Translations under genes and position numbers: made by a program
The notes under the pieces: model-generated
Seen by the model: the letters and a program-made list of their open reading frames with translations, nothing else
Databases searched by the model: none
What the model was told of the DNA's origin: nothing
Source: Lysobacter oculi
Lineage (GTDB): Bacteria > Pseudomonadota > Gammaproteobacteria > Xanthomonadales > Xanthomonadaceae
Length of the DNA: 64,000 bases
Direction: 5' to 3'
Assembly: GCF_003293695.1 (NCBI RefSeq)
Contig: NZ_CP029556.1
Span: 1,622,001-1,686,000 of the forward strand
Shown here: positions 10,214 through 21,112 of the stretch, one piece after another
How positions within the stretch are numbered: position 1 is the first letter of the stretch
How the letters are laid out: each line of letters starts with the position of its first letter

Positions 10214-10870
10214 TTACGCGATGCCAGCGCCCCGACCGTCATCCCCATGGCGGAAACGCCCGGCCTGCAGGAAGGCCACCGACTGCGCCACCGCCGCATC
10301 GGAAAAGATCAGCCCGCTGTGGCTGGCCGGCAGCACGATATGGTCGGCGAGGCCATCGATGCGGGTCTCGGACAAGGCTACGGTGCCGTCGTGCTCGCAG
10401 TCGAAACGCGCGACCACGCCACCCAGCCCGCGCGGTTTGCAGCCGGCGATCATCCCCACCTCAAGGCCTGCCGGCAGCGTGCCCGCGCCCGCCAGCAGCA
10501 GCGGCAGGTGCTGGCCGAGCATCCGGCGCCCGGCGGGAATGCGCTCGGCCACGCCACCAGCGGCGCGGCTGCCGGCCAGCGGCGAGCCGAGGCAGACCAC
10601 GCGCCCGATGTCCTGAGTCGTGAGCCGGCGTGCAGCCTCCAGCGCCATCAGCCCCCCCAGGCTGTGCGCGACGACATGGCTGCCGGGTGCGTCGTGCAGG
10701 GCATCGGCGACGCGCGACACGGCGCGGTCGGTGTCTTCCAGCACGCTGTAGTAGCCGAGCGCGCGGACCCCGAAGCCGTGGCTGCCGAGGCGCGTGGCGA
10801 ACCAGCGCATCGCCGGGGCGTGCATCCACAGGCCGTGGAGAAGAAGGACGCGCGGTTTGTGCGGAGCCAT
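10214..10870 (-). CDS. Alpha/beta-fold hydrolase (PGAP1/RBBP9-like esterase or lipase)
   Basis: The 218-residue product begins with the beta strand and oxyanion loop of a serine hydrolase (RVLLLHGLWMHAPAMRW) and has the nucleophile elbow VAHSLGGLMAL (Ser near residue 70). A likely catalytic Asp is in FDCEHDGTVAL and the His in LPASHSGLIF. Substrate is not predictable. The ATG at 10870 is preferred since it places the first beta strand at once. An ATG at 10909 overlaps the GNAT stop as TGATG and would add 13 Arg-rich residues, but it lacks a ribosome site. Last gene of the aspS-VOC-GNAT-hydrolase string. Confidence 0.8.
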   Translation of the reverse strand: MAPHKPRVLLLHGLWMHAPAMRWFATRLGSHGFGVRALGYYSVLEDTDRAVSRVADALHDAPGSHVVAHSLGGLMALEAARRLTTQDIGRVVCLGSPLAGSRAAGGVAERIPAGRRMLGQHLPLLLAGAGTLPAGLEVGMIAGCKPRGLGGVVARFDCEHDGTVALSETRIDGLADHIVLPASHSGLIFSDAAVAQSVAFLQAGRFRHGDDGRGAGIA

Positions 10871-10908
10871 GGATGCCTGCCTGCGACGCGCACGCGCCGC
10901 CTCATGCA

Positions 10909-11427
10909 TCAGATGGGTTTGCGCAGGATGAACTCAAGGTCGCGCGCCTCGCCGACCGGGTAGAGGTATTCGCCAGCCTTCTCGTAACCGTGCCGCGCGT
11001 AGAAGCGCTGCGCACCGAAGTTCTCGCTCCACACACCGATCCACAGCGCGTGCGGGCCGTTGCGGCGCATCCAGCCTTCGGCTTCGGCGAACAAGCGCGC
11101 GCCCCAGCCGCCGTTCTGCACCGAGCGGCGCAGGTACAGGCGTTTCAGTTCCAGATCACCGGCCTGCACTTCGTCGTGCGGCAGGCCGCAGGGCCCGGCG
11201 AAGGCGAAGCCCTGCAGCGCGCCGGCCGTGTCTTCAAGCACCCAGGCGGCGGCGCCCTGCTCGTCGAGCGCGTCGCGGTATTTCTCCGGCGCGTAGGCGA
11301 AGTCGAGGTGCCAAGCCAGGTCATCCGGCGTGTAGAGGTGGCCGAAGGTCTCGACGAAAGTGTCGCGGGAAATCGCCGACAGCGCTTCGGCATCGGCGGC
11401 GCTGGCGCGGCGGATCGACAGGCTCAT
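10909..11427 (-). CDS. GNAT-family N-acetyltransferase
   Basis: The 172-residue product is a compact GNAT acetyltransferase. The acetyl-CoA region is seen in LELKRLYLRRSVQNGGWGARLF (about 90-112; a degenerate R/Q-x-x-G-x-G/A loop) and the C-terminal beta-bulge segment NFGAQRFYARHGYEKAGEY is typical. The acceptor substrate is unknown. Its ATG overlaps the stop of the upstream VOC gene by 4 bp (ATGA at 11424-11427). Confidence 0.88.
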   Translation of the reverse strand: MSLSIRRASAADAEALSAISRDTFVETFGHLYTPDDLAWHLDFAYAPEKYRDALDEQGAAAWVLEDTAGALQGFAFAGPCGLPHDEVQAGDLELKRLYLRRSVQNGGWGARLFAEAEGWMRRNGPHALWIGVWSENFGAQRFYARHGYEKAGEYLYPVGEARDLEFILRKPI

Positions 11428-11792
11428 GCGTGGGTCAGCATCAGGCAGTAGCCGTCGGGATCGAGTAGGCGGAACTCGCCGTCCGGGCAATAGGGAGGAT
11501 GCGACATCGGCCCCACTTCCATGCCCTTCTCGGAGAGCTCGGCATGCTTGGCGGCGATGTCGGGGAAGTAGATGTAGAACAGCACGCCCTGCGCATCGCG
11601 CGCGATGGGCGCGTCGGCCAGCGTGACCATCAGGCCCGCGAAACCGGATTGCAGGAAGGCCCAGCACAGCCGGCCTTCCGGCGCGTAGGTCTGCACCGCT
11701 TCGAAACCCAACTGCTCGTAGAACGCGATCGAACGCCCCACGTCCGCCACATGCGCCATCGCGGTGCAGCGGACGGGCGGGTTGGGGTTCAC
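11424..11792 (-). CDS. VOC-family protein (glyoxalase/bleomycin-resistance fold)
   Basis: The 122-residue product has the two beta-alpha-beta-beta-beta modules of the vicinal-oxygen-chelate fold: [19 protein letters not shown] near the start and [14 protein letters not shown] at the end. It may be a lyase, dioxygenase or binding protein; metal ligands cannot be assigned safely. I place the start at a GTG (complement of 11790-11792) that overlaps the aspS stop as GTGA; an internal ATG 11 codons later would cut into the first strand. The tight overlap with aspS implies coupled translation. Confidence 0.85.
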   Translation of the reverse strand: MNPNPPVRCTAMAHVADVGRSIAFYEQLGFEAVQTYAPEGRLCWAFLQSGFAGLMVTLADAPIARDAQGVLFYIYFPDIAAKHAELSEKGMEVGPMSHPPYCPDGEFRLLDPDGYCLMLTHA

Positions 11793-13567
11793 TTCGGCGC
11801 CTTCTCGCGCACGCGGACATGCACTTCCGCCAGCTGCGCGTCCGGGATCGGCGACGGTGCGCCAGTCATCAGGCATTGCGCACCGGTGGTCTTGGGGAAG
11901 GCGATGACGTCGCGGATCGATTCGGTGCCGGCCATCAGCGCGGCGATGCGGTCGATGCCGAAGGCGATGCCGCCGTGCGGCGGTGCGCCGTACTTGAGCG
12001 CGTCGAGCAGGAAGCCGAACTTGGCGCGCTGCTCGTCCTCGCCGATGCCGAGCAGGTCGAACACTGCGCTCTGCATCTGCGGGCGATGGATGCGGATGGA
12101 GCCGCCGCCGATCTCGTTGCCGTTGAGCACCATGTCGTAGCCACGGCTGACCGCGGTGCCGGCGTTGGCGCGCAGGTCGTCGATGCTGTCCACCGCCGGC
12201 GCGGTGAAGGGGTGATGCAGGGCGACGTGGCGCTGTGCGTCCTCGTCCCATTCAAACATCGGGAAATCGGTGATCCAGAGCGGCTTCCAGCCGTCTTCGA
12301 CCAGACCCAGGTCCTTGCCGAGCTTCAGGCGCAGCGCGCCCATGAAATCGCTGGCGACCTTGTACGACGCGGCGCCGAAGAAGATCGCATCGCCATCTTG
12401 CGCGCCGGTGGCTTCGAGGATGCCGGCCAGCGCGTCGTCGGAAAGGAACTTGGCGATCGGCGAGTTGATGCCGTCGCGGCCCTTCGCCGCGTCTTCCACC
12501 TTCATCCACGCCAGACCCTTGGCGCCGTACTTGGCGACGTGCGCGCCGAGCTCGTCGATCTGCTTGCGCGAGAGCGCCACGCCACCCGGCGCACGCAGCG
12601 CGATGACGCGGCCGTCCGCGCTGGCGGCGACATCGGCGAACACCTTGAACTCGCTGTCCTTGACCAGCTCCGCGACATCGGCGAATTCCAGTGCGATGCG
12701 CAGGTCCGGCTTGTCGGAACCGTAGCGGCGCATCGCCTCGGCATAGGTCATGCGCGGGAACTGCGCGGCCAGCTCGACGCCAACCACTTCGCGGAACACG
12801 TCGCGGATCATCGCCTCGACGGTGTCCTGCACGTCGCGTTCCTCGACCCAGGCGAACTCCATGTCGAGCTGGGTGAATTCCAGCTGGCGGTCGGCGCGCA
12901 GGGCCTCGTCGCGGAAGCAGCGCGCGATCTGGTAGTAGCGGTCGAAGCCCGCCATCATCAGGATCTGCTTGAACAGCTGCGGGCTCTGCGGCAGCGCGTA
13001 GAACTCGCCTTCGTGCATGCGCGCCGGCACCAGGAAGTCACGCGCGCCTTCCGGCGTGGCCTTGGTCAGGATCGGCGTTTCGATGTCCTGGAAACCGCGT
13101 GCATCCAGCCATGCGCGCAGCGCGCTGACCAGTTTGGTGCGGGTGCGCATCTTGCGCTGCATGTCTGGGCTGCGCAGGTCCAGGTAGCGGTACTGCAGGC
13201 GGATGTCCTCGCCCGGTTTTTCGTGGTGATGGAACGGCAGCGGCTCGGCCTTGTTGAGCAGCTCGATCCTCTCGGCCAGCACTTCGACGCGGCCGGTGCG
13301 GATCTTGTCATTGATGCTGTGGCGGGCGCGCACGGTGCCGGTGATGCGCAGGCAGTCCTCGTAGCCGACCTGCGCGGCCACCGCCAATACCTCGGCATTG
13401 CCGGCGGCGTCCGACGGCTCGGCCACGACCTGGACGATGCCCTCGTGGTCACGCAGGTCGATGAATACCAGGCCGCCCATGTTGCGGGCGACATCGGCCC
13501 AGCCGCAGAGGGTGACGGTCTGGCCGATCAGCGATTCGTCGATCAGGCCGCAGAAATGGGTACGCAT
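11789..13567 (-). CDS. aspS: Aspartyl-tRNA synthetase
   Basis: AspS charges tRNA-Asp in the cytoplasm. The 592-residue product is the bacterial form: N-terminal OB anticodon-binding domain (1-110, opening [10 protein letters not shown]), class II catalytic core with motif 2 [21 protein letters not shown] (two adjoining parts), the bacterial GAD insertion (about 290-420) and motif 3 [16 protein letters not shown] near the end. The ATG at 13567 has GGAG 7 bp upstream and matches the family's N-terminus; the open frame runs 18 codons further without homology-like features. Its stop overlaps a VOC gene start. Confidence 0.98.
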   Translation of the reverse strand: MRTHFCGLIDESLIGQTVTLCGWADVARNMGGLVFIDLRDHEGIVQVVAEPSDAAGNAEVLAVAAQVGYEDCLRITGTVRARHSINDKIRTGRVEVLAERIELLNKAEPLPFHHHEKPGEDIRLQYRYLDLRSPDMQRKMRTRTKLVSALRAWLDARGFQDIETPILTKATPEGARDFLVPARMHEGEFYALPQSPQLFKQILMMAGFDRYYQIARCFRDEALRADRQLEFTQLDMEFAWVEERDVQDTVEAMIRDVFREVVGVELAAQFPRMTYAEAMRRYGSDKPDLRIALEFADVAELVKDSEFKVFADVAASADGRVIALRAPGGVALSRKQIDELGAHVAKYGAKGLAWMKVEDAAKGRDGINSPIAKFLSDDALAGILEATGAQDGDAIFFGAASYKVASDFMGALRLKLGKDLGLVEDGWKPLWITDFPMFEWDEDAQRHVALHHPFTAPAVDSIDDLRANAGTAVSRGYDMVLNGNEIGGGSIRIHRPQMQSAVFDLLGIGEDEQRAKFGFLLDALKYGAPPHGGIAFGIDRIAALMAGTESIRDVIAFPKTTGAQCLMTGAPSPIPDAQLAEVHVRVREKAPK

Positions 13568-13639
13568 GGGAGCTCCGGAACACGTGATGCACGGGCCTTG
13601 GCACCCGCGCGAGCCGGCCATTTTAGCCGCCCGCGGCGC

Positions 13640-13933
13640 TCAGTCGCCCTTGGCGGCCGGCGCGGGGCTGGCCGGCTTGGATTCGCTGGCGGCGGCGGGC
13701 TTGGCGCCCTCCCCGCCTTCGCCGGCCAGATTGCGCTTCTTGTCGCCATCCTTCTTGAAGTCGGTCTCGTACCAGCCGCCCCCGGCCAGCCGGAAGCTGG
13801 GCGCGGTCAGCTGGCGACGCACGCCACCTTCGGCACCGCAGTGCGGGCAGATGGTCGGGTCGGCATCGGAGAGCTTCTGCAGCTTGTCGAAGTGGTGGCC
13901 GCAGGCGTCGCAGGCGAAGGCGTAGATGGGCAT
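13640..13933 (-). CDS. FmdB/FdrP-type zinc-ribbon protein
   Basis: The 97-residue product opens with the FmdB signature MPIYAFACDACGHHFDKLQ and has two CxxC pairs (CDAC and CPHC, residues 8-11 and 29-32) that would bind one zinc ion. The C-terminal half is Ala/Lys/Pro/Glu-rich and probably disordered. Members were named from a formamidase regulator, but their role in proteobacteria is not established. It lies 72 bp upstream of aspS on the same strand, a pairing common in this bacterial group. Confidence 0.92.
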   Translation of the reverse strand: MPIYAFACDACGHHFDKLQKLSDADPTICPHCGAEGGVRRQLTAPSFRLAGGGWYETDFKKDGDKKRNLAGEGGEGAKPAAASESKPASPAPAAKGD

Positions 13934-14034
13934 GGCGAAGCGTTTTCGGGATATCTGCGGGAAGTGTGGGGATGACCGTGCGTGCCATCAAGCCCGGCGC
14001 GTGGATGCGGCGATGCAGCCGCGGGCCCGTGTGC

Positions 14035-14226
14035 TCAGTCCCCGCCCTCGGGGTGCCGCGCCCGCCATTCGGCCAAGGCCTTGCGGTAGCGGGCCAGCGC
14101 ATCGCTGTAGAGGTCGTTGATGCAGGGATCGCAGCCGCTGTCGCAGCAGTCGGAGGGCAAGGGCGCTTCCGGTGGCTGCGGGCGTGGATCGGGATTGATG
14201 GGCGATGTCGGCGTCGTCATGGCCAT
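14035..14226 (-). CDS. Oxidoreductase-like domain small protein
   Basis: A 63-residue Cys-rich protein with a Pro-rich N-terminus and the motif DCCDSGCDPCINDLY followed by a helix ARYRKALAEWRARHPEG. This resembles the small oxidoreductase-like domain (family PF09791 as I recall it) also found in eukaryotic mitochondrial proteins. Four Cys in ten residues suggest metal or redox binding. Function is unknown. Starts are possible at 14226 or 14220 (both ATG). Confidence 0.75.
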   Translation of the reverse strand: MAMTTPTSPINPDPRPQPPEAPLPSDCCDSGCDPCINDLYSDALARYRKALAEWRARHPEGGD

Positions 14227-14310
14227 GGATTATCCATGCCGCGCCGGGCGTTCATCTCCATGCCATCGCCCGCGGCCTACCATCGCCTCATCCCCTGTCG
14301 AGCCAAGCCC

Positions 14311-15033
14311 ATGACCGCACGCCCTTCCCTGCAGATCCTCGCCGCCGCCCTGCTCGCCGTGGGTTTCATCGGCGCCGGCTGGCTGGCCGGGCGCGGCATG
14401 CAGCAGCTGCGCACCGGCGACCGCTACGTGACCGTCAAGGGTTCGGCGGAAAAGGATGTCGATGCGGACCTGGTGGTGTGGCCACTGGCCCATTTCACTA
14501 GCGGCAACGACCTGGCCGATGTGCAGCGCGGGCTTGAAGCCAACACCCAGACGATCCGCGCGTTCTTCACCAGCGCGGGCTTCACCGATGACGAGATCGT
14601 CGTCGCGCCGGCCAGCCTGGAAGACCGCTGGGCCTATGCCTACGGCGAGAACCGCCCGCCCGAGCGCTACCGCTACTCGACCACGGTGACCCTGCGCACC
14701 GGCAAGGTGGCCAAGGCGATGGCCGCGCTGCGCCGCACCGGCGACCTGCTGGCCAAGGGCGTGATGCTGGGCGGCAGCGGCGGCGAAGGCGCCTCTGGCG
14801 GACCGGATTTCGACTACACCCAGCTCAACGCGATCAAGCCGGCGCTGATCGCCGAGGCGACCGCCAACGCGCGCAAGTCGGCGGAACAGTTCGCCAAGGA
14901 TTCCGGCGCGCGCATCAGCGGCATCCGCACCGCCAACCAGGGCGTGGTGTCGATCGACAACCGCGACGCCGGCAGCCCGCAGGTCAAGCGCGTACGCGTG
15001 GTGACGACGGTCGAGTACTTCCTGAAGGACTGA
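14311..15033 (+). CDS. SIMPL-domain (DUF541) periplasmic protein
   Basis: The 240-residue product has one N-terminal membrane helix or uncleaved signal (about 7-27, ILAAALLAVGFIGAGWLAG), followed by the SIMPL/DUF541 domain beginning RYVTVKGSAEKDVDADLVVW. This periplasmic fold forms oligomers in studied members, but its role is not settled. The ATG at 14311 directly precedes the membrane helix; the longer open frame upstream runs through the divergent gene. It is divergent from the oxidoreductase-like gene (84 bp apart) and converges with a lipoprotein gene 12 bp downstream, with no clear terminator between them. Confidence 0.88.
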   Translation: MTARPSLQILAAALLAVGFIGAGWLAGRGMQQLRTGDRYVTVKGSAEKDVDADLVVWPLAHFTSGNDLADVQRGLEANTQTIRAFFTSAGFTDDEIVVAPASLEDRWAYAYGENRPPERYRYSTTVTLRTGKVAKAMAALRRTGDLLAKGVMLGGSGGEGASGGPDFDYTQLNAIKPALIAEATANARKSAEQFAKDSGARISGIRTANQGVVSIDNRDAGSPQVKRVRVVTTVEYFLKD

Positions 15034-15045
15034 CGCGCCGCGCGC

Positions 15046-15645
15046 TCACCAGCCCCACGGGGTCGGTGGTGGCGCCACCGGCCGGGTGAGGTCGAATTCG
15101 ACCCGGAACAGCCGGCCGTTCGGGCGCGACAGTTCGTACACGAACGCCTTGGGGTGGACCACCATCGCCCAGGTGTTCTCGACCGAGGCGTTCAGGCCGC
15201 CGCGCCTGAAAATGGCGATGGAATCGGCATCCACCGGAAAGGCCTGGCGTGCGGCGCTGCCGGCGGAGGCGCTGTCACCGCCGTACATCGTCATGGCATC
15301 GGGCGTGCCGTCTTCGTGGCGATGGTCGTGCTTGAGGCGCAGGCCGCCCGCGGTGCGGGTCAGGATCCAGGTGCGCGAGCGGTCGTCGCCGACATGGAAA
15401 GGAATTTCGATGCGCGAAGCCGGCGATTCGCAGCCGCGCACATGCATCACCAGCCGCTGGCCTTCGAAGGGATCGGGCGTGGCGGACTTCGGTTCGTTGG
15501 CGACGATGCGGCCTTCGTAGGCTTTCCCGCAATGCGTGGCGATGGCGGCGAGGAAGGCATCGGCGGGTGCGACGGGCTTGGTGGCGGGTGGCGTGGCGCA
15601 GGCGGCCAGCGCGAGCACGGCGACGGGAGTGAGCAGTGTCTTCAT
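15046..15645 (-). CDS. Predicted lipoprotein of unknown function
   Basis: A 199-residue product with a lipoprotein signal and LAAC lipobox (acylated Cys16). The mature part contains HCGKAYEGRIV, then a hydrophilic beta-rich body with HVRGCESPASRIEIPFHVGDD and a histidine-containing KHDHRHEDGT segment, ending in a Pro-rich tail. Two Cys could pair (residues about 39 and 71). I do not recognise the family; similar proteins seem to be limited to xanthomonads, which is a recollection and not a search result. Confidence 0.75.
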   Translation of the reverse strand: MKTLLTPVAVLALAACATPPATKPVAPADAFLAAIATHCGKAYEGRIVANEPKSATPDPFEGQRLVMHVRGCESPASRIEIPFHVGDDRSRTWILTRTAGGLRLKHDHRHEDGTPDAMTMYGGDSASAGSAARQAFPVDADSIAIFRRGGLNASVENTWAMVVHPKAFVYELSRPNGRLFRVEFDLTRPVAPPPTPWGW

Positions 15646-15685
15646 GCTCCCAACCTAGCCGCGCGATGCCGCGCTGGCAAACCGC

Positions 15686-16387
15686 TCAGGCGCGGCGCAG
15701 CGCCCAGAACGGGAGTTCACGACGGGTGCTGAAGCCCATCGCCTCGTACAGCGACTGGGCCCGTGTGTTGCGCGGACTCACGTGCAGGAAGGGCTGCCGA
15801 TCTTCATCGAGCAGGCGGTTGTTGAGCCAGGCGGTGAGCCGCCGCGCCAGGCCGCGCCCGCTGAAATCGGGATGCGTGCAGATCGCGCTCAACTCGCGGG
15901 AACCGTGCGCGCCAAGACGTTCGCCGATCATCGCCGCGAGCCGCGGATCGCCTTCGCCATCCTGCAGATAGATGCCGAAGTAGCGACCGAGCGCCATCGT
16001 GCGCGGGCGGAAGTAATGCGGATAGACCAACGCGGTGAGCGCGAGCACGTCGGCCTGCTGCGCGGCATCGACCAGCGGCACGATGTCGGGGCCGTCGATG
16101 ACCGGCATCGGCGCATCGCTTTGCATCTGCGCCAGCATCTCCAGCGGCTCAAGCTGCCAGCGCGCGGACAGCCGCGACGGCGCCACGCCCAGCATCAACG
16201 CGGTGTCGCCGGCCGGCAGCAGCGCGTCCAACGCGGATTCCGCATCGACCTCTCCATGCGGGATGCCGAGGAAGGGCGCGATGTCGGCGGGATAACGCCG
16301 CACCTCGCCGGCCCACAGCGCGAGTTCGCCATGCAGGTCGGTGAGCGCGGTCCAGAACGGATTGTCGAGCGGATGCGCGGTGACCAT
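15686..16387 (-). CDS. GNAT-family N-acetyltransferase (two-domain)
   Basis: The 233-residue product has an N-terminal region related to its own fold (about 1-100) and a C-terminal GNAT domain (about 105-233) with the acetyl-CoA loop HPDFSGRGLARRLTAWL and the end motif NTRAQSLYEAMGFSTRRELPFWAL. The latter resembles the FR47-like GNATs. Substrate unknown. It starts 18 bp downstream of the ABC-F gene stop, so the two are probably co-transcribed. Confidence 0.87.
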   Translation of the reverse strand: MVTAHPLDNPFWTALTDLHGELALWAGEVRRYPADIAPFLGIPHGEVDAESALDALLPAGDTALMLGVAPSRLSARWQLEPLEMLAQMQSDAPMPVIDGPDIVPLVDAAQQADVLALTALVYPHYFRPRTMALGRYFGIYLQDGEGDPRLAAMIGERLGAHGSRELSAICTHPDFSGRGLARRLTAWLNNRLLDEDRQPFLHVSPRNTRAQSLYEAMGFSTRRELPFWALRRA

Positions 16388-16405
16388 GCCGCAAGCCTGC
16401 GCGCG

Positions 16406-18268
<1,863 letters not shown>

Positions 18269-18287
18269 CGCCCTATTGTAAGCGGGC

Positions 18288-18716
18288 TCAGTCCGCGCTT
18301 CCCCGGTGGACATGGCGATGGTGCGGGTGCTTGATCCACTTCACCTTGACCGCCGGATCGACCGCCAGCAGCGCGTCCACCAGCTCGTTGGCGTACCAGT
18401 GGATGGCGTCGAAGGCGTCCTGCCCGTGCGAGTGCAGGTAGACCGACAGCGCCGGCTGGCCGCCGCGGCGGTCCTCGGCATACATCCAGATGCCGCCTTC
18501 GTAGACGATGGCACGCGGCACGCCATCGACAAGACGCGTATCGGCGGTCTTGCTGGCGAGCCAGGCGTGGACGGCATTCCTCACTTCATCGGGCCGGGTG
18601 GTCCACGGTTGCGCTTCCAGCAGCACGTCGTGATGGTCGTTCCAGCGCCAGCGGTGGCTGCCCCAGCCGTAATCGAGCGGCCAGCGCAAAGGAGTGCGGG
18701 GACGGTAACGGGCCAT
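18288..18716 (-). CDS. Hypothetical His/Trp-rich protein downstream of cobS
   Basis: A 142-residue soluble protein with no signal peptide. It is rich in Trp, His and Arg, with an N-terminal DYGWGSHRWRWNDHHD segment and a His-rich C-terminus (KWIKHPHHRHVHRG). The middle contains GGIWMYAEDRRGG and SVYLHSHGQDAF. I do not recognise the family. It begins 29 bp after the cobS stop and ends 19 bp before the ABC-F start. It could therefore belong to the end of the cobalamin operon, but that link is positional only; the His clusters hint at metal binding. Confidence 0.7.
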   Translation of the reverse strand: MARYRPRTPLRWPLDYGWGSHRWRWNDHHDVLLEAQPWTTRPDEVRNAVHAWLASKTADTRLVDGVPRAIVYEGGIWMYAEDRRGGQPALSVYLHSHGQDAFDAIHWYANELVDALLAVDPAVKVKWIKHPHHRHVHRGSAD

Positions 18717-18745
18717 GGCGGTTCCTGCTCGATGGGGATGACGAT

Positions 18746-19474
18746 TCAGTGGATGACGAAGAGGAGCGCGAGCAGCACGGCGGCTTCGCCCATCTCGACC
18801 AGTGCGCCCAGCGTATCGCCGGTAAAGCCGCCGAGCCGCTTCATGCAGGCCTGCCGCCAGCCGATGAAAACGAGCAGCGACATCGCCAAGCCCACCCATG
18901 CAGCGATGCCGCAGGCGACGACCACCGCCAGCGCAAGCAGCAACGCCACCATGTTCCCTGCACGCGACGCGCCCGTGAGCGCGCTGCCCATGCCCTGCCC
19001 GCGCGCATAGGGCGTGGTGATGAAGGCCAGCACCGGCCATGCGCGCCCGATGAGCGGCGCGGCGAGCAGCAGGGGCCAGGCATCGCGCGGCAGGCTGGCC
19101 AGCGCGGCGAATTTCAGCAACAGCAGCAGCACCACGGCGGTCACCGCCATCGGGCCGCTGCGCGGATCCTTCATGATCGCCAGCGTGCGTTCGCGGTCGC
19201 CGAGGCCACCGACCCAGGCATCGGCACTGTCGGCCAGCCCATCCAGATGCAGCGCGCCGGTCAGCCCGACCCAGGCCAGCAGCAGCACGGCGGCGGCGAG
19301 CAACGGCGGCGCATCGCGCAACAGCCACGACAGGCCGCACAGCAGCGCACCGATCAACAGGCCCACCAGCGGATAGAACGGCAGCGAGCGCTTCGCCGCC
19401 GCGGCATCGGCGAACACGCGCGTCGGCACCGGGATGCGGGTCAGGAAACCGATCGCGTGCAGCAGCGCGTTCAT
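18746..19474 (-). CDS. cobS: Adenosylcobinamide-GDP ribazoletransferase (cobalamin synthase) CobS
   Basis: CobS joins adenosylcobinamide-GDP to alpha-ribazole (or its phosphate), the last assembly step, in the inner membrane. The 242-residue product has 6-7 hydrophobic helices, the N-terminal FLTRIPVP segment and the acidic metal-binding motif LHLDGLADSADAWVGG with RTLAIMKDPRSGPMA. Its ATG overlaps the cobC stop by 4 bp. It is the last recognisable cobalamin gene of the operon. Confidence 0.95.
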   Translation of the reverse strand: MNALLHAIGFLTRIPVPTRVFADAAAAKRSLPFYPLVGLLIGALLCGLSWLLRDAPPLLAAAVLLLAWVGLTGALHLDGLADSADAWVGGLGDRERTLAIMKDPRSGPMAVTAVVLLLLLKFAALASLPRDAWPLLLAAPLIGRAWPVLAFITTPYARGQGMGSALTGASRAGNMVALLLALAVVVACGIAAWVGLAMSLLVFIGWRQACMKRLGGFTGDTLGALVEMGEAAVLLALLFVIH

Positions 19475-20049
19475 GCCGCGCGGGCCGGCAGGCGGCGTTC
19501 GGTGGCGACCTGCCACGCCAGGCGATGCAGGCCGGCATGCGGCACGTCGATGCCGGCCATGTCGCCGTAATCGCGCATTTCCACCAGGCAGCGCAGCAGG
19601 CGGATGGCGCCGCCATGGGTGATGACGAGGACGCGTTCGCCCGCTGCCGGCGCGTGTGCGTCCAGCGCGGCGCACAGGCGCAGGGCGAAGGCGTGGAAGG
19701 TCTCGCCACCGGGTGGCGGATGCGCCACCGGGTCGCGCCAGAAGGCGGCGAGCGCATCGCTCTGTTCTTCGGCGAGCTGTTCGATGGGTACGCCCTGCCA
19801 ATCACCGAAGTGGTATTCGGCCAGGCGCGAGTCGGTGGTGAGCGGGAGGCCGCGTGCATCGGCCAGTTCGCGCGCGAAGGCGACGCAGCGCCGCATCGAT
19901 GACGAGACGATGCGGTCCCATTCGCGCCCCGCCACCGCTTCGCGCATCTGCGACCAGCCGAGCGGGCTCAGCGCGTCGTCCAGCTGTCCGCGATAGCTGC
20001 GCTGGCCGGTGTCGCCGTGGCGCAGCAGGTCGAAGCCGGCATCGATCAT
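19471..20049 (-). CDS. cobC: Alpha-ribazole phosphatase (histidine phosphatase family)
   Basis: The 192-residue product belongs to the phosphoglycerate-mutase-like phosphatases and would remove the phosphate from alpha-ribazole-5'-phosphate. The catalytic phospho-His is in LLRHGDTGQRSYRG (RHG near residue 11) and the second His in VITHGGAIRLL; the acidic HFGDWQG loop is also typical. I take the ATG at 20049; a GTG one codon upstream (20052) is equally close to the cobT stop. It lies between cobT and cobS, with a 4-bp overlap to cobS. Confidence 0.88.
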   Translation of the reverse strand: MIDAGFDLLRHGDTGQRSYRGQLDDALSPLGWSQMREAVAGREWDRIVSSSMRRCVAFARELADARGLPLTTDSRLAEYHFGDWQGVPIEQLAEEQSDALAAFWRDPVAHPPPGGETFHAFALRLCAALDAHAPAAGERVLVITHGGAIRLLRCLVEMRDYGDMAGIDVPHAGLHRLAWQVATERRLPARAA

Positions 20050-20056
20050 CACCGTC

Positions 20057-21112
20057 TCACTCCGACACGCCGGCCTGCTCGAACGTCGTCATGCCGTTGT
20101 GCAGCGCGCAGGCGAGGCGCAGCAGCGGCACCGCGGCGGCCGCGCCGCTGGCTTCACCGAGGCGCATGTCGAGGTCGAGCAGCGGGCGGGCGTCGAGCGC
20201 GTCCAGCAAGGCGCGATGGCCGCGCTCCTGCGAACGGTGCGCGAACAGCAGCCACGGCCTCAGCTGCGGCTGGATGCGGCTGGCGGCCAACGCGGCGGCG
20301 GTGCTGATGAAGCCATCCACCAGCACCGGCAGACCAGCCTGCGCGGCGGCGATGTAGGCACCGGCGAGCGCGGCGATTTCGAAGCCGCCGAGCCGGCGCA
20401 GCACGTCCAGCGGCGATGCGGCCTCGCGGTGCAGCGCCAATGCGCGTGACACGACCTCGATCTTGTGGCGGATGCCGGCCGCATCCAGCCCGGTGCCGGC
20501 GCCGGCGAGCGCGTCCGGCGCGACATCAAGCAGGGCACAGGCCAGCGCGGTCGCGGCAGTGGTGTTGCCGATGCCCATCTCGCCACCGATGAACAGCTGC
20601 GCGCCGTCGGCCAAGGCCAGCCGCACGCTTTCTCGACCGGCATCGAGTGCCTGTGCGAGTTGCATCTCGTCCATCGCCGGGGCGACGCAGAAGTTGGTGG
20701 ATGACGTGGCGATGCACGCGCGACGCACGCCGTCGATCTCGCCCGGGTCATTGACCGTGCCCAGGTTCACCACCTCCAGCCGCGCATCGAGTGAACGCGC
20801 CAGCACGCTGATCGCCGCGCCGCCACTGGCGAAGTTACGCACCATCTCGCCGGTCACCGCCTGCGGGAAAGCCGAGACGCCCTCCTCCGCCACGCCGTGA
20901 TCGGCGGCGAACACGCTGATCCACACCCCATCGACCGTGGGCGATGCGCTGCGTTGCAGCCCGGCCAGGTGGATCGCGGCGTCCTCCAGCGCACCGAGCG
21001 AGCCCGGCGGTTTGGTCAGGCGCGACTGGCGCTGGCGCGCGGCGTCTTCAGCGGCGGCATCGGGTGATGCGCAGGGGTGCGCGGTCCAGTCGAACACGGC
21101 GGTCGATTCCAT
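20057..21112 (-). CDS. cobT: Nicotinate-nucleotide--dimethylbenzimidazole phosphoribosyltransferase CobT
   Basis: CobT makes alpha-ribazole-5'-phosphate from 5,6-dimethylbenzimidazole and nicotinate mononucleotide. The 351-residue product has the family blocks [13 protein letters not shown] (about 31-43), [34 protein letters not shown] and, at the C-terminus, [10 protein letters not shown] with the catalytic Glu. Length is normal. Its ATG follows the cobU stop with no spacer. No bluB-like gene is in the window, so the source of the lower ligand is not visible here. Confidence 0.97.
   Translation of the reverse strand: MESTAVFDWTAHPCASPDAAAEDAARQRQSRLTKPPGSLGALEDAAIHLAGLQRSASPTVDGVWISVFAADHGVAEEGVSAFPQAVTGEMVRNFASGGAAISVLARSLDARLEVVNLGTVNDPGEIDGVRRACIATSSTNFCVAPAMDEMQLAQALDAGRESVRLALADGAQLFIGGEMGIGNTTAATALACALLDVAPDALAGAGTGLDAAGIRHKIEVVSRALALHREAASPLDVLRRLGGFEIAALAGAYIAAAQAGLPVLVDGFISTAAALAASRIQPQLRPWLLFAHRSQERGHRALLDALDARPLLDLDMRLGEASGAAAAVPLLRLACALHNGMTTFEQAGVSE

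Noticed and set aside
10871..10909. Upstream start of the hydrolase at 10909 (TGATG overlap)
   Set aside because: Adds an Arg-rich stretch before the first beta strand and lacks a ribosome site; kept only as an alternative.
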